Below are positions 11,888-29,218 of a stretch of DNA of 64,000 bases, one piece after another. The notes below the pieces were generated by a model, which worked only from the letters and a program-made list of their open reading frames with translations, did not search any database and was not told where the DNA came from. The stretch lies in NCBI GenBank assembly GCA_900175165.2, contig FWWN02000599.1:60664-124663 (forward strand), written 5' to 3'. Made by a program: the position numbers and the translations under genes. The stretch comes from Rhizomucor pusillus. Lineage: Eukaryota; Mucoromycota; Mucoromycetes; Mucorales; Lichtheimiaceae. The first letter of the stretch is position 1; every line of letters starts with the position of its first letter.

Positions 11888-12710
11888 CTAGACGTCCAAT
11901 TCCTCTTCTGTATCTCTTCCAGTAGAGCCGTAACGTTTCTTTTTGCGCATACTTGAATCATTGCCCATCAGTTTCAGCTTCCGTTTCTTGTCTTTGCGTA
12001 TAGATAGGGATCCGACTGAGCTCTGTGTTGAATCCAGATCAGAATCGTCTCTATCTTCTTTCTGTGCTAATGCCTACAGACAAGTGTTTAATGGTTTGCA
12101 TTCAGAAAAGTTACCAGCTCTACCTTTTGATACGTTGTTGATGAAAGAGAAAATAACCGATCAAGCTCGGTGTACTTGTGTTTACGTTTATCTGGCCTGC
12201 TCGCGAGATAGCCATCAAAGCCGCGTATTATATTTCCATTCTGCTGCGTGTCTTCCAAATATGAACCTTCAAACAGATATATGGCGTTTTCGAGATTAAT
12301 CTGAGCAACATTTGTTGAGCACTTTGTATTTAGCTGAATGCAAAAAGGTGCGAAAATTACCAAATTAGCATCGACTTGCTTTTTACGGCTAAGTAGAGCT
12401 TGTAGTTCAAGCTTGGCTTCTTCGTACTTTTGCCGTATAACTTGCGGTGGTTCTGGTGGGGCTGGGGCGGCGGTCGGTTTGGCAGGCGTAGGGGTGGTTG
12501 TGTTGGTGGGCGTGGTAGTGGTGGGCGTGGTAGTGGCAGGCGTGGTTTGAGCGGATGTCGTACTTGGTTCTGAGGGAGTCTGTTGCTGCTGTGATTGCGC
12601 CGGCGCTTGCGATTGCTGTGCTTGATCCTGGAAGTAATAGACATCAACGCAAGGAAACTCTTGCCCGTAAGGAGATTTCTTACTTGAATCGTTGTCGTTT
12701 CTTCCGGCAT
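11888..12710 (-). CDS. EAF6: EAF6/MEAF6 subunit of NuA4-type histone acetyltransferase
   Basis: Four exons give about 215 residues. After MPEETTTIQ comes a glutamine-rich, then proline/threonine-rich linker. The family core follows: a short coiled coil ([20 protein letters not shown]) joined across an intron to [19 protein letters not shown] and [12 protein letters not shown], the EAF6 signature. The C-terminus is basic ([13 protein letters not shown]) and acidic at the very end. In yeast and human, this subunit bridges catalytic modules of NuA4 and MYST-type acetyltransferases in the nucleus. The proline/threonine linker is longer than in yeast EAF6. The start at 12710 is chosen because the family begins shortly before the coiled coil and no better ATG follows. 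An upstream leader intron is possible. Confidence 0.85.
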
Positions 12711-13509
12711 TGTGTGTGTATACGTCGTCTCTGGAGGTTGTCTGAGGTGCCCTAAAAAATGTCTGGGGGCCAACAAAGTTGGAAATAATTTCGTCAATCT
12801 AGCGAAATTCAGAACGAGAACTTACAGCCCAAAGCAACAGTTTCAGGTGTATCAATGACTTTCTCTCATCATCAGCGTTGGTCTTGTGTTTACATCGTTC
12901 GTTTCCATGTATCAACATTCTTCCTATATTCATACATCCAACATTCACATCTGAGCAGCATATCACGTGATTAGAGATTTGCTAGCTGCAAAGCACTTTA
13001 CTTACAGCTTGCTCTATAATCATTGTATTGCAAACCTACAATGCGTGTACGTATTTTTCTTGCAATTAAGCAAGGCATCATAGGAATAGCCTCCGTTATC
13101 TCGAGTAATTCCTTTACCGGTTTGCTTAGCTTGATCTGGACACTCGCTCGCCCAAGGCGCAGCAAGTTCCTGCCATCATCTCAGCAAATGAAGCCTTTTT
13201 ATCCTCGCTACAATCAGGCATTATCAATCTTTACCTCTTTTTTCTGAAGCGGACTAGTAGTCTTATTTTCTGAGATCTCTCTATGTATTAGTGTTCGAAA
13301 GTGATTTTAGACCCTGTCGGGAGTTTATTTAAGCGGGGGCTTTTTGAAACTGGATTCGTCGATTTGCCTAGATCCCAAAATTGGCAAATTGGGCTTTGCA
13401 GCAGGCCCTGAGTTCTTGACGCCTTCCAAGTCTATAATAATATCTTGCTTAAAAAGGCTCGTTATTTTACGGGCTTCCGACTACGCAGCACTCACATACG
13501 CTCCTAAAT
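12711..13509. other. Divergent promoter region between EAF6 and the FAR-acyltransferase gene
   Basis: About 800 bases between two divergently transcribed genes. It contains AT-rich stretches and short open frames without family resemblance. An untranslated first exon for either gene cannot be excluded. Confidence 0.45.
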
Positions 13510-16500
13510 ATGAGCTCCAACAGCGAGACGACGACCCTGGAGGAAACCGACCTCGCGTCTCCCGTGCCAACGAGCAATACCAACGACGACCAGCAGCAAG
13601 ACGCAGACAAGCCCGCTGACACCTCATCACCACCCATCTCGACTCCCGAGCCTTTAGAACCGACTATACCCAAAATCGTTATAACGGAAGACGGAAACGA
13701 TGCGGAAGCTCGATCGTTGCCGCAATCGCCTGCAGAGCCGGAAGCAGCAGCGCAACCCGCCCCTGAAACCCTGGAGCAGCACGTTCCTGTCGTGTTATCC
13801 GACCCGCCCGAAAATATCGACGAGGAGGAGTACGACCCGGTTGCTTCGTCAGAAAGCCCTTCACTTGCGCCTTTGACTGCCGTGGGCGAGTTTTACCGTG
13901 GAAAAACAATATTGTTGACTGGAGCAACTGGATTTGTTGGCAAAGCCGTGCTCTGGAAGCTTATTCAGTCATTTGGTCTCCATATCGACAAAATCTACTT
14001 GTTGATACGTAACGGCAGCAATAAACGCAGCAAGATCGGCCGGCCTTCAGATCGTATTAAGAGCGAAATCTTGAGCAATAAGGTTCGTATGTAATGCGCG
14101 ATCTATACAAATGATCTCAATTATGCAAACTCTTGCTCTTTTAGGCCTTTCTGTCGTTGCGAAAATCCATGGGTGAAGCAACATTTGATGCCATATTCCA
14201 AGAAAAGATCGTTCCCGTTGCAGGTGACATTATTTCACCAGACTTGTCGCTTAGCGACCAAGATCGCGACTTGATCACAAAGAGCGTCCAAGTCGTCATA
14301 CACTGCGCAGCTACCTTGGATTGTCATGAACGACTGGATCTTGCATTAGAGGTATATTTCTGGAGAAAAGTATGAGGCTCTAAAAGATCAATACTTATCG
14401 GGCCTTACCAGACGAATACCCTCGGTACATTGAGATTGATGGACTTAGCAGATACCTGCGGAAATATGCGCAAGTATTCACCGAATGCGAAAGAAGGAAC
14501 CGAGATGTTTCAAAACTAACGGAGACTCTTTGCAGAGGCGTTTGTGCACATGTCATTGTCTTACTTCAATGCAAATATTCCTGATGGGCACATCCAGGAA
14601 CGAGTCTATCCGATGGAACTGGGTGATCCAGAAGAGCTATTGAAAGAGATCGTGGGGTTGGAACTCCAAGGTAAGATAAAAAGTCGATCCGATGTTTTGT
14701 AATTCCTTTGAAAATTAAGTCGTATTTAGATATTCCCAAAATGACACAGCGTATCTTGGCAGTTTATCCAAACACCTATACATTTACCAAATTTTTGACA
14801 GAGCACCTTATCCTTAAACGTGTCGATTATAATCGCATCGAAGAAGCACAGGGCGGTAAAAAGCAATGGCCGATCGCTATTGTGCGCGCTACTCAGGTAG
14901 GCGCGGGATGTGCGGAACCGCTTCCAGGATGGGTAAGTCTACATCATGCACAAAGAACAAAAACTACTGTGATGGAATAACACGAAAATCAAAAGGTGGA
15001 TGGAGTTACTGGAATGAACGCTGCTGTCTTTTTAATTGGACATGGTGTCCAAGTTCTACCGCCAGCCATTGGATGCTTACCGGCTGACATCGTTCCTGTG
15101 GATTACCTTGCGCGAATTATTATTGCATGTGCAGCAGAAATTAAACCTCCCGGCACACGGTTCTTGCTGCCATACAATGAGATTATAAACGAGGAGGAAG
15201 AGCTTGCGAGCCCGCTGCCGCAGCCTATCATCCCATGCTTCCCAGTTATATATCAAGTATCTGGAAGTAGCTTAATGATGGGAACATGGAGCGAAATCTA
15301 TGATGGAATACGGCATTACTGGACACGAAACACAAAAGTATCTTTATCGTCGGCCCAGGAATATTTCGTCACGAACAAAGCTCTTTTGAAAGCGAGAATA
15401 TTCCTTAAATCGCAGCTAACACCTTCCCTGGCTTCTGTGACAACGGCAATCAGTGGGACGAACAGCCAATTCAACAATCGAGCTGCTTCCAGACCGACCA
15501 ACAAAACAATCGAAATGGCAACGCGCATAGTAGAAGCGCATCAACCGTTTTTGCGGCATCGATGGATTTTCGAACATCAAAACGTCCGAGGCATCACATT
15601 GCAGCTAGAGAACGATCCACAGTTAAAACTATCGCAGTTCCAGTGCATCGATTGGAAGAGATACATGGTCAACTATAGCTTTGGAGCACATATTTTGATT
15701 GCGCAGGGACCGCTTGGGTTGCGAAACATTGCAGTCCCCACTGGATGGGACTGTGCATTGTACTCGAAACATACAGTGATACGCGACTCAATTGTCGAGA
15801 AGCAGATCGGATCTACAGTATTTAGTGCCTCGGATATCCAAAAGCGCATGGAACGTATGCTTGTTCAATTGATAGAAACTCTGGAAACTCCAGGAGGTTT
15901 TGATCGCAAAGACAAGAAGAAAGAAGAGGAGTGGATTGCAGACTTTGACGCTAGCTTGGATGATTGGTGCCACGATGATTCAGCATTGTTGCGTGACGCA
16001 AGAACTGCAGCGTTGCTAGGAAGATGGTCGAGCCAGCTAGGGGAACACGACGAAGCTACCAAGATCGTTGTCCTCAACGATAAGCGTGTTGTCGAAAGCG
16101 TACGCCAGGTAAATGGATAAAAACCAAGTATGCCTAGCTTCATCGCACTTATATATTTTACAAGATCATCGAGTCCTCTGGTGTTCCTCAACAGACTGTA
16201 ATTGGCGAAGCGCTCAGGATATTACAAAGAATGCGAGAGCGTACTCAGCTTGCTTATGTGTGGTTCGCTGGCTCTTTCCTTGATGCTTTGTTCAAGCGAT
16301 TGTTTTCAAGCGTAAGAATTAATGAAGAACACATGATTAAGGTAACGATAATCCATTAGTCGCTGTAACATTTCGTGAACAAAACATTGACTGGATGGAT
16401 CTAGTTAAAACGTCAAATACAAGGCAAGAACGTAATCTACGTCCCAGAGTCAAAGACAATGCTCGACCAACTCCTCGTGTGGTATATCTGCCTTCGATAT

Positions 16501-18847
16501 CATTTGCCCGTTCCTGCAATCGTTTGCGATGAAGGTAAAAGGATGCTAGGATGTTAATAAATTTGGCCTGCACGACTAAAACGGCTATTTTTACTGCGAC
16601 AGCCCTCGCTCTTTTGGGACCTGTATCCGATATACTGCGCATTGCAGGCTCGTATTTCGTACGACGAGATCCAGCGACACGTTCCCCGTTAAACACAGCT
16701 GTAACTGCTGCGTATACGGAGGCACTGCTGCATGAGCATGGGGCCTTGTCCATGCTGATAGAAAAGGCACGCTCGCGCACTGGACGACAACAGACAGCTT
16801 TCGACGATGGCGTGCTGGACATGGTCGTCAAAGCAAGTCTGGAGCAGCATCAACCAGCAGCACCTGATATGCAAGGTGCTTCGACGAATAGAAAGAATAC
16901 CGTCATCGTTCCTCTCAACATTATGTACGAGAAAATACCCGAGCTTCGTAACTTGGTTGACCAAGTGCTGGATCAGAAGCAACCTAAAAGCGAAACGAAA
17001 GTATCCCAGGAAGCGGCGGCTGCACCGAGACAGCTCTCGGGTCTTGCTCGCTCGGCATCTTTCTTGCGTCCAAGCGCTTCCGTTGCAGGCCGCGCTGCAA
17101 ACAAGGAGAACGGTGTAAACGAGAAGGGCAAATACGGACGGGTTTACGTCGGTATCGGTGACGTTGTCGACATTCAAAAAGAGGCGGAGCGAAAGTACGT
17201 ACTTTGTGACCAAACGATTCGACTACTATTTGAGTAACTAAACTGCAATTTTATGACAGTTCTAGTTCCGAAACATCTCTTACCAGCATTATTTACAAGA
17301 AGATTCAGCTGAACCAGCATTTGTCTGGAGCAGCTACTCCCGTTGCACTGGTTGCAGCAGCTATTCTGTTCGGAAGATTGTCTGGTAGCATTAGCATGGG
17401 TAAGAATGTGGTTAGCACAAGTTGTAGGCAAACAGCTAACTCAACTGTGTCTGCTAGGTTCCATCTACGAGCAAATAGTGTGGCTCAAGGGACTTTTGGA
17501 ACTTAAACAGATCCCCATAGATTGGCAAGGTTTGTCTCTTATCGTTTATGTAGGTTTGGATAAGCTACTCACCGTTAGTTCTGATAGATGGTGAAGATGT
17601 TGATGCTATGGTGGCATACGCCTTGAATTTACTTGATGCAAAGAGGAATATCTCCATTGACGGGAAACGAGTTACCGAATACTCAAACGTACGCGTCATA
17701 GAGCATGCAGATAATGTAATGGCGCTATCGTATATGGCAAACCAGGTACGTGAATATCTCTCAAACAAAGGTTAATGAAATTCTGATGCATTGCTATATT
17801 TTGAAGCTCGTAGAGCTGTTATTACCCGAAGCACTCTTCTCAATAAGTTATCTATCGTGTCATTCAGATCTCATCGAGCGTCAAGAATTATATGACAGCT
17901 TCAGTTTCCTGATCGACTTGTTCAACGGAGAATTTGTCTACCTCTGGGATAAACAAGAGGTATACCATCGATTTACAAACACGCTGCATATAGAATGTTT
18001 AATAACCTATTGTACATGTAGAAATTCAATGAATTGTTCGAATGGTTTGTTGGCAAAGGTATCCTTACACGTCAAGGTGAGACTCTCGTTAAGAGGGACG
18101 CTGAAAGCGGTTCTGCCACATATACCCGTATCTGTTTCCTGGCATCGCTGCTATATCCGACACTCGATGCATACTGGATAACATCGTGCTCCTTGTCTGC
18201 CTTGCGAGATCTTCCTTTCTTACCGCGGAAGATTGTGCCTCTTTTGGCGCAATGGATAGCCGCTCACCTGATAAGCGGTAGACGTACAATTTATCGCGAA
18301 GTATTATCGACGGAAGCAAGCCAGAATGCCGTTGATAACTTTTTATCAATCGGTCTCATAACCGCTGTCCATCCAAAAACAAAGCTATCTCCAGATGCCC
18401 AGATTTTACTGCTAGAGCTGGGAGTCACAACAAACGAAGATCTGATCATGGTATCATGTCGAGACGACGAGGACCAAGAGGTAAGTAATGAAATGTAGGT
18501 CGTATACGTATTTTTTCGTGTAATTAAGGAGACGGTACTGTTAGAATGTATCTAAAGCTCAGAGAGCTACAGATATTGCGAGCCTGTGTGGCAAAATCGA
18601 AAAGCACCGATTCGGTGCAACTCTGCAAAGCGAAACGTACCGACATACTGCCCAGGTCTTTGATAAATGCCAAAACCAGATTCGGACAATCCTGCGAGCG
18701 GAGAAGAGCTATGCTACACAGCATGGTATGCAGTTACCAAAGGATGAAGATCAGATGATTCAACTTGTATACTCTTTGAAAAGCGCTTCCGGCGGCATAG
18801 GAAATCCTCGAAGAGTATCTGAAGTGTACAACCTCTCCAAACCCTAA
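13510..18847 (+). CDS. Fatty acyl-CoA reductase fused to a degenerate DHAP/glycerol-3-phosphate acyltransferase
   Basis: Fifteen hand-spliced exons stay in frame and give 1,490 residues. After a disordered, acidic N-terminus, a Rossmann domain starts at about residue 130 (TGATGFVG, an NADPH loop). The short-chain dehydrogenase pair YTFTK lies near 341-345, and a FAR_C-like region follows. This half should reduce acyl-CoA to fatty alcohol. From about residue 770 the protein resembles GNPAT/GPAM: block II GSYFVRR (881-887), block III EKARSR (919-924, normally EGTRSR), block IV VPLNIMYEKI (968-977), and a long GPAT-type C-terminal region. Block I reads PESKTMLD (836-843), so the catalytic His of HxxxxD is Ser838, while Asp843 is kept. 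Intron 14470-14535 uses a GC donor. Ether-lipid synthesis is the inferred pathway; peroxisomal or lipid-droplet location is unproven. Confidence 0.88.
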
Positions 18848-19196
18848 CAAGCAGCATATACACTCGATCTTGTATTTATTTTTGTTTGTACTTTACAAGT
18901 GTGGAAAAGAAACTCTATATATACATATCTAGAAACCACTGTAACCTGGCTAGCCGATTACACATCATTCGCCTGGAAAAAGGATATCTGTGTTGTCCAT
19001 AATGCTACGTTGACAGAAGGAAATAGAGAGCATTGGGGTGGGCTTCCAGATTTGGTAAGCGTGCATGCTTGCTCGCTGGGTGCTGAGAGTGATCTGCGCA
19101 CCTTCTTCCTGCCCTATTTCTCGTCACTCGGTAGATCTTTGGTGCTGCTCTCTTGCTCCATCTCTCTCTCGTTCTCTCGTTCCACTACTCAACTCA
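18848..19196. other. Intergenic, promoter of PAN1
   Basis: About 350 bases between two plus-strand genes. A pyrimidine-rich stretch (19140-19190) directly precedes the PAN1 start codon, as in many fungal leaders. Nothing else is recognised. Confidence 0.5.
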
Positions 19197-22100
19197 ATGT
19201 ACAACGTCGCCGGGCAATTTGCCTCTCCGATGGGGCAAATGGCCCCATCCAATCCATCAGGCGGTAAGTGGAGGCCAATTGTTACATTGTTCAGCACGAG
19301 TTCCTTGACATCATCTTTTTCCAGGCATCCGTCTGAAATTTCTCAAACCTGAAGACCAAGCAAACTTTGAGGATCTTTTTAGTCGAGCGGCAGCACCGAA
19401 TGGTGGGAAGCAAATATCCGGTACGTTTTTTACCTGTATTTTTCCGCGTGTCAACGACGACGACTTTGCTGATTGTTATTTCTGTCTTAGCAATGGCAGC
19501 CCGCGATATTCTGAGTCGTTCGCGACTGGATAATGACTCTTTGGCGAAGATATGGTAGGGTAGAGGCAGCTGGTGGTAACACTAAATTTGGTGTCAAATT
19601 TTAACTTGATTCTAGGGACCTGTCGTCTATCGGTGGCACGCCGTATCTTACGTTTCCGGAGTTTGCGGTGGCAATGTATTTGACATCAAATAGACTGAAA
19701 GGAAGCATGCTGCCACCTTCGCTACCAGCTCATGTTCGGGAAGAGGTCGAACTTGCAATGGCGACGCTGGCTTCTAGAGATACCGCTGCTGTTCCTACTG
19801 CTGGCACTCTCCAGCCCCAACTACAGCATGTGCCTCAACAACAAATTATGCAGCCTTCTCCGTCATCCTATCAAATGCCAATGATGACGGGAGCTGTCCA
19901 GCCGCAGATGACAGGCATGCCTCCTTACCAACAGCAGCCGCAGCAACAGCAACAGCAACAATACCGAAATCTCATCCAACAAGTCAACTTTCAGACGCCC
20001 ATTCGGACCGGAATTGCCCCGCCTCTGTATCAGGAGAATAAGCCGCGTCTTGGCAACCAAGATTTTGCTAGCAAAATGATGCCGAATCAAGCTAGTACAC
20101 CAAACTTACTCAGCAGTGGCGGTAGCGGCAACTCGGGCGCCATCTCGTGGAGGATTAGCCCCGAAGAAAAGCAGCGATATAGAGAGATCTTTTATGCATG
20201 GAATACGCCCGGCGAGCAATACATGTCTGGAGACGTAGCTACTCAAGTTCTGATGCAATCTCAACTTTCGCAGAACGATCTTATGAAGATCTGGAGTCTG
20301 GCTGACAGAGAGAACCGTGGAAGTCTCGATGTGGACGAGTTTGCTATTGCAATGCACTTGATTTATCGCAAACTCAACAATTTTGAGATCCCGTCTGTGT
20401 TGCCACCAGAGTTGGCACCTCCGTCGAATGTACTAAAGAAGTTTGTTGTGGGCCACAAGCAACCAACGTCGCCTTCTCCTCCATTGCAGCAACAGCAGCA
20501 GCAGCAGTTTGCACGGTCTCCCTCGATGCAACACTATGAAGATAACTCTGGCTACGTGTCCAGCGCTCGACGCAAGGGACCAGTAAGTCGCTTTACGTCT
20601 GCCTCGGCTGCACGACCACGTTACCGCTCGTATGAGGACATTGAAGAGGAAGATCAGGTCGATTATGATCGTGAACCTGAGCTTGATTACCTTCGTTCAC
20701 AAATCGCTGATATGAAGAGAACGCTGGATGATTTGAACGCTGCATCGAGACGCCGGGAGCAAGATGAATACGGTAGCGGCAGCAGCAGTTTTGGCGGAGG
20801 TGGTCGCTACTCTGTGGAAGAACTCAAGGAGAAGATTCGAAAGACGCAGCAGGAATTGACTGCCGCGGCTCGATCGAACCCAGCGAGTGCAAAATATTTT
20901 GAGAACACAGAGACCCTGTTGGATCTTTTAGAGACGCAAAAGACTCTGCAGGATGAGATTCAATACCTGTGCAATAGAGATATACCAGTTCTGGCACGAC
21001 AGCTACGAGGCGCAGCCGCAGAGTTGAGGGATACCAAAGTTCGATTCTCTCGAAAGCACGATGGCAGCCAGGACTACATGGCATTTATCGAACCAACTGG
21101 ACCTGGTGGTATTGTCACCGAGAGCGATCGAGTTCGCGCCAAGGCCAAGGCCATGATGGCAGCCCGCAAGGCAGGCACATCCAGCACCAGAGATGCATCG
21201 TACGAGCTCAAGAAAGCCGAGCAAGAAAAAGAAGATATCGATAGGCAGGCAGACATGTATGAACGCGATATGGAAAAAGCACGAGATTCATTGCGGGACT
21301 TGCGCGGCGATCTTCGTTATCTTTCCACGCTTGTCGATTCCAAGCCAATTATTGAAAAGAAGCGGTTCGAAAAGGGTCAGGATTTATCTTATGAGCTTCG
21401 CCGCTTTATTGAGCAGTTGGATCGTGATGTTAGCCTCTACGGTGCTGATGACGGTGGTCGTTACTCGGCTGCCGCACCCTCGCCGTCGTCGACAGCTCCA
21501 GCGTTTTCATCGATGGATCGCTACGACTCGCGATCTTCATTGTCTGCACAATCTCCATCCACAGCTAGCAGCGCTCGCTTATCTCCTACACCATCGCGTC
21601 CTAGAACCGCCGATGAAATCAAAAAGGAGGCAGAACGCCGTGTGCAAGAACGTCTTGCAGCTCTGCAAATTCGAAGAACGCCCACACAATCTCCCAAGCC
21701 TGCGCCGAAGCCTGAGCCATCTGTCAACGAAGAAGAGATGGCAGCACAGCGTATGTTGAACTGGGAAAGATGACCTGTGCTTATTAAATATACTAAGACT
21801 TCATGGATAGGTCGCATGCGCGAAGCTGAACGACAAGCACAGGACAGACTTCGTGAAACTGAAGCCAGGCGGGAAGAAGCCGAACGCCAGGCACGCGAAG
21901 CAGAAGCTGAGGCCGAGCGTCTTCGTCTTGAGGAGCAGCAGCGTGCAGAGCAAGAACGTGAACGTATCCTGTTGGAGCAGAAGGCGGAAGAGGAGCGTAG
22001 AATCGCGGAAGAAAAGGAAGCAGAGGCTCGTCGTCTGGCTCAGTATCAGAAAGAGGAACAAGAGCGTTTGGCTCGTCTAGAGGAAATGAGACGTTTAGAA

Positions 22101-23003
22101 GAACAGGAAGAAGAGCGACGTCGTCAGGAACGCGAACTCCGTGAACGCGAATTAGCATTTGCTGAACCTGTAACTAAACCCGTGGAAGCTGAACCTGCAT
22201 CTGCTGCTGCAGCAGCTGCTCCTCCACCTCCACCCCCTCCTCCACCTCCACCTCCACCGGCAGCTGCTCCTCCTCAAGCAGAGGCAGCTGTTGATAACAA
22301 TGAAGCTTCCGCCACAGCGGCGCCACCGCCACCGCCACCCCCTCCTCCTCCACCGCCTCCAGCCCAAACTGCGTCGGATGCATCGGCTCCAGCAGCTGCT
22401 TCTGCACCGTCCACGAGCAACAGAATCAGCAGCAACAACCCGTTTGCAAAGTTACAACAGAGCGAAGATGCTAAAGAGGAAGAGAAAGAAGAAGAACCTC
22501 AACAACAAAACTCTAAACGTGTCAGCTACAATCCATTTGCAACCTTCTCAGCGTTCTCTGCTACCAAGGCGACCAAGGAAGATGACTCGGAAAGCGACGA
22601 TGACTGGGATGATGTTCGCAACGACGACACGAGCGATGATGAGGACGAGTTCCCTGCAGCTGGCAGTGCAAAGAACCTGGCAGGAAAATTGTTTGATCTA
22701 TTAAGCCGTCAAGGCCCTGCTAAAACACCATCTCCACCAACTTCATCGCCAATTCCCGCTGCTGCTCCTGCAAATTCTTCTTCCTCTCCACCTCTAGTAC
22801 CTCCACCTGCACCGCCGCTAGGCGGTATGGCTCCTCCTCCCCCACCGCCTCCAGCCGCTTCCTCAGAACCAGCACCTTCCATGCCGCCTCCTGCCTCAGA
22901 AGGTCGCAGTGCGCTGCTAAGTCAGATCCAGCAAGGCACGAGGCTCCGAAAGACCGTGACCAATGACCGCAGCGCTGCCACGAGTCAAGGACGTGTATTG
23001 TAG
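19197..23003 (+). CDS. PAN1: Pan1-like endocytic actin regulator (two EH domains, coiled coil, proline-rich, WH2)
   Basis: Exons 19197-19263, 19325-19420, 19491-19554, 19616-21750 and 21811-23003 join in frame to 1,184 residues. A first EH domain (LKPEDQANFEDLF to YLTFPEFAVAM) is split by three introns. The second EH domain (ISPEEKQRYREIFYAW to LDVDEFAIAMHLIYRKL) carries an EF-hand-like loop. Glutamine-rich linkers, a central coiled coil and a very long, charged Glu/Arg helix (from 21811) follow, then polyproline runs of 9-10 and a C-terminal WH2-like actin-binding motif (RSALLSQIQQGTRLRKT). In yeast, Pan1 scaffolds the End3-Sla1 complex at cortical actin patches and activates Arp2/3 during endocytosis. 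Domain order fits Pan1 rather than Ede1 because of the proline-rich/WH2 end. Confidence 0.9.
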
Positions 23004-23237
23004 ATTGACTGACCCCCATATCTGACAACCGAGTATTAAAACATGCAAACGACAAAAGGAACAGAACAAACAAACAACAGGTTTCATTTTTCTTTCGTTT
23101 TTGTGAATATGTACAGGGGACGGACAACAGAAATATGAGGGGGGAAACTGTAGAGAGACTGATTATTCAGACGCGATACCAAAAGGAAGAAGAGTAAAAG
23201 CAAGAAAGAGAGAGAGAGAAAGAGATGAGAAATAAAA

Positions 23238-28068
<4,831 letters not shown>

Positions 28069-29218
28069 TTACAAAGGCTCCAAGGCGAGCCGTTTTGCTA
28101 CTTGTTGCAGAACATCGGTGCATCCAAGTTGTATTCTCCAACGGGCTAAACTATCGGCTCTTGTTTGGCCCTTGCAAAGAATACCAATCGGCAGGTTAAG
28201 TATGCTTGCCAGTTTGATCAATCTGAAAGACGAGTAGGTTGCCAAGGAGGATCCAACCACAAGGACGGAGCTTGACTGCCGGACCATCTCTTCTGCCTGA
28301 GTACTAATACTCTTGCGGATGTTTTCTCCAAAGAACACTACTTGGGGTTTCACTTTACGACTTGCACATGTTGTGCATGGCGGAATATCAAAGTCCATGT
28401 ATGACAGGTTATCTGGTAATTCCACATCGCCGTCAGGATTGACCTTTTGGTTTTTGCCAAGCAGCTCCACCCACGACGGATTGTGGGCGACTAGTCGGTG
28501 TTGATAGTCATCTCGCGAAGCCGTGGATCGACATTCTAGACATTCGATCTGTTGAAGGCTGCCGTGTAGTTCCAGGATAGTATGCTCGAAACTTGCAGAT
28601 GCTATTCCATGCAAGCCGTCTACATTTTGCGTAATAATATGTTTTATCAAGCCCTTTTCTGTTAATGCTGCTAAGATGTGGTGTGTTGCGTTCGGCTTGG
28701 CTTTACGCATTTCTGGCCATCCGAGGAACCCTCTTGCCCAATATCTTTTTCGGAATGTTTCTGAAGAAGCCAATTCATGGAAGAGTATCGGTCGATGCTT
28801 TGGATTGCGAGTATACGTTCCCTATCATGCATGCTCCGTTATATATTTATACCTAATTTCATGATTTTCACAAAAATGCAAATTACTTGGTCTCCACGAT
28901 AGTCAGGGATGCCAGAGTCGGTGGAAACGCCTAAAAGACGCCGTTTATTACAAATTTGCTTTCTTCTTCCAAATAAGAGCTTGAGCCAAAGATACCTGCT
29001 CCAGTTATTACAAGCGTCTTCCCTTGCCCATCTAGTAAGAAGTTTCGGACGAGATCAGCACCATCATCAAGATCGGTGACAATGGGGCACGATTTTTCAG
29101 ACAGTTTAAGTTGAGGTATGCGCACGGTATTCGACCAGACCTTGACGGTTGCAGAAACACCTTTTGAGGGTCCCTGTAACGGTCTACCTGCCACAGGTAG
29201 TCTAGAGGCCGACGCCAT
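28069..29218 (-). CDS. SIRT4-like (class II) NAD-dependent sirtuin, probably mitochondrial
   Basis: Exons 29218-28996, 28930-28887 and 28821-28069 join in frame to 339 residues. Sirtuin motifs are complete: GAGVSTDSGIPDYRG (spanning two exons), TQNVDGLH, the catalytic histidine in LHGS, and two zinc CxxC pairs (ECLEC, PCTTC). KPQVVFFGEN, VVGSSLATYSSF and ILCKGQTRAD follow. The last two and the pattern around the zinc site fit the SIRT4/class II group. Residues 1-25 have basic residues, serine and no acidic residue, so a mitochondrial presequence is likely. Expected activity is NAD-dependent deacylation or ADP-ribosylation of metabolic enzymes. It lies upstream of KDM5 in tandem. Confidence 0.88.
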
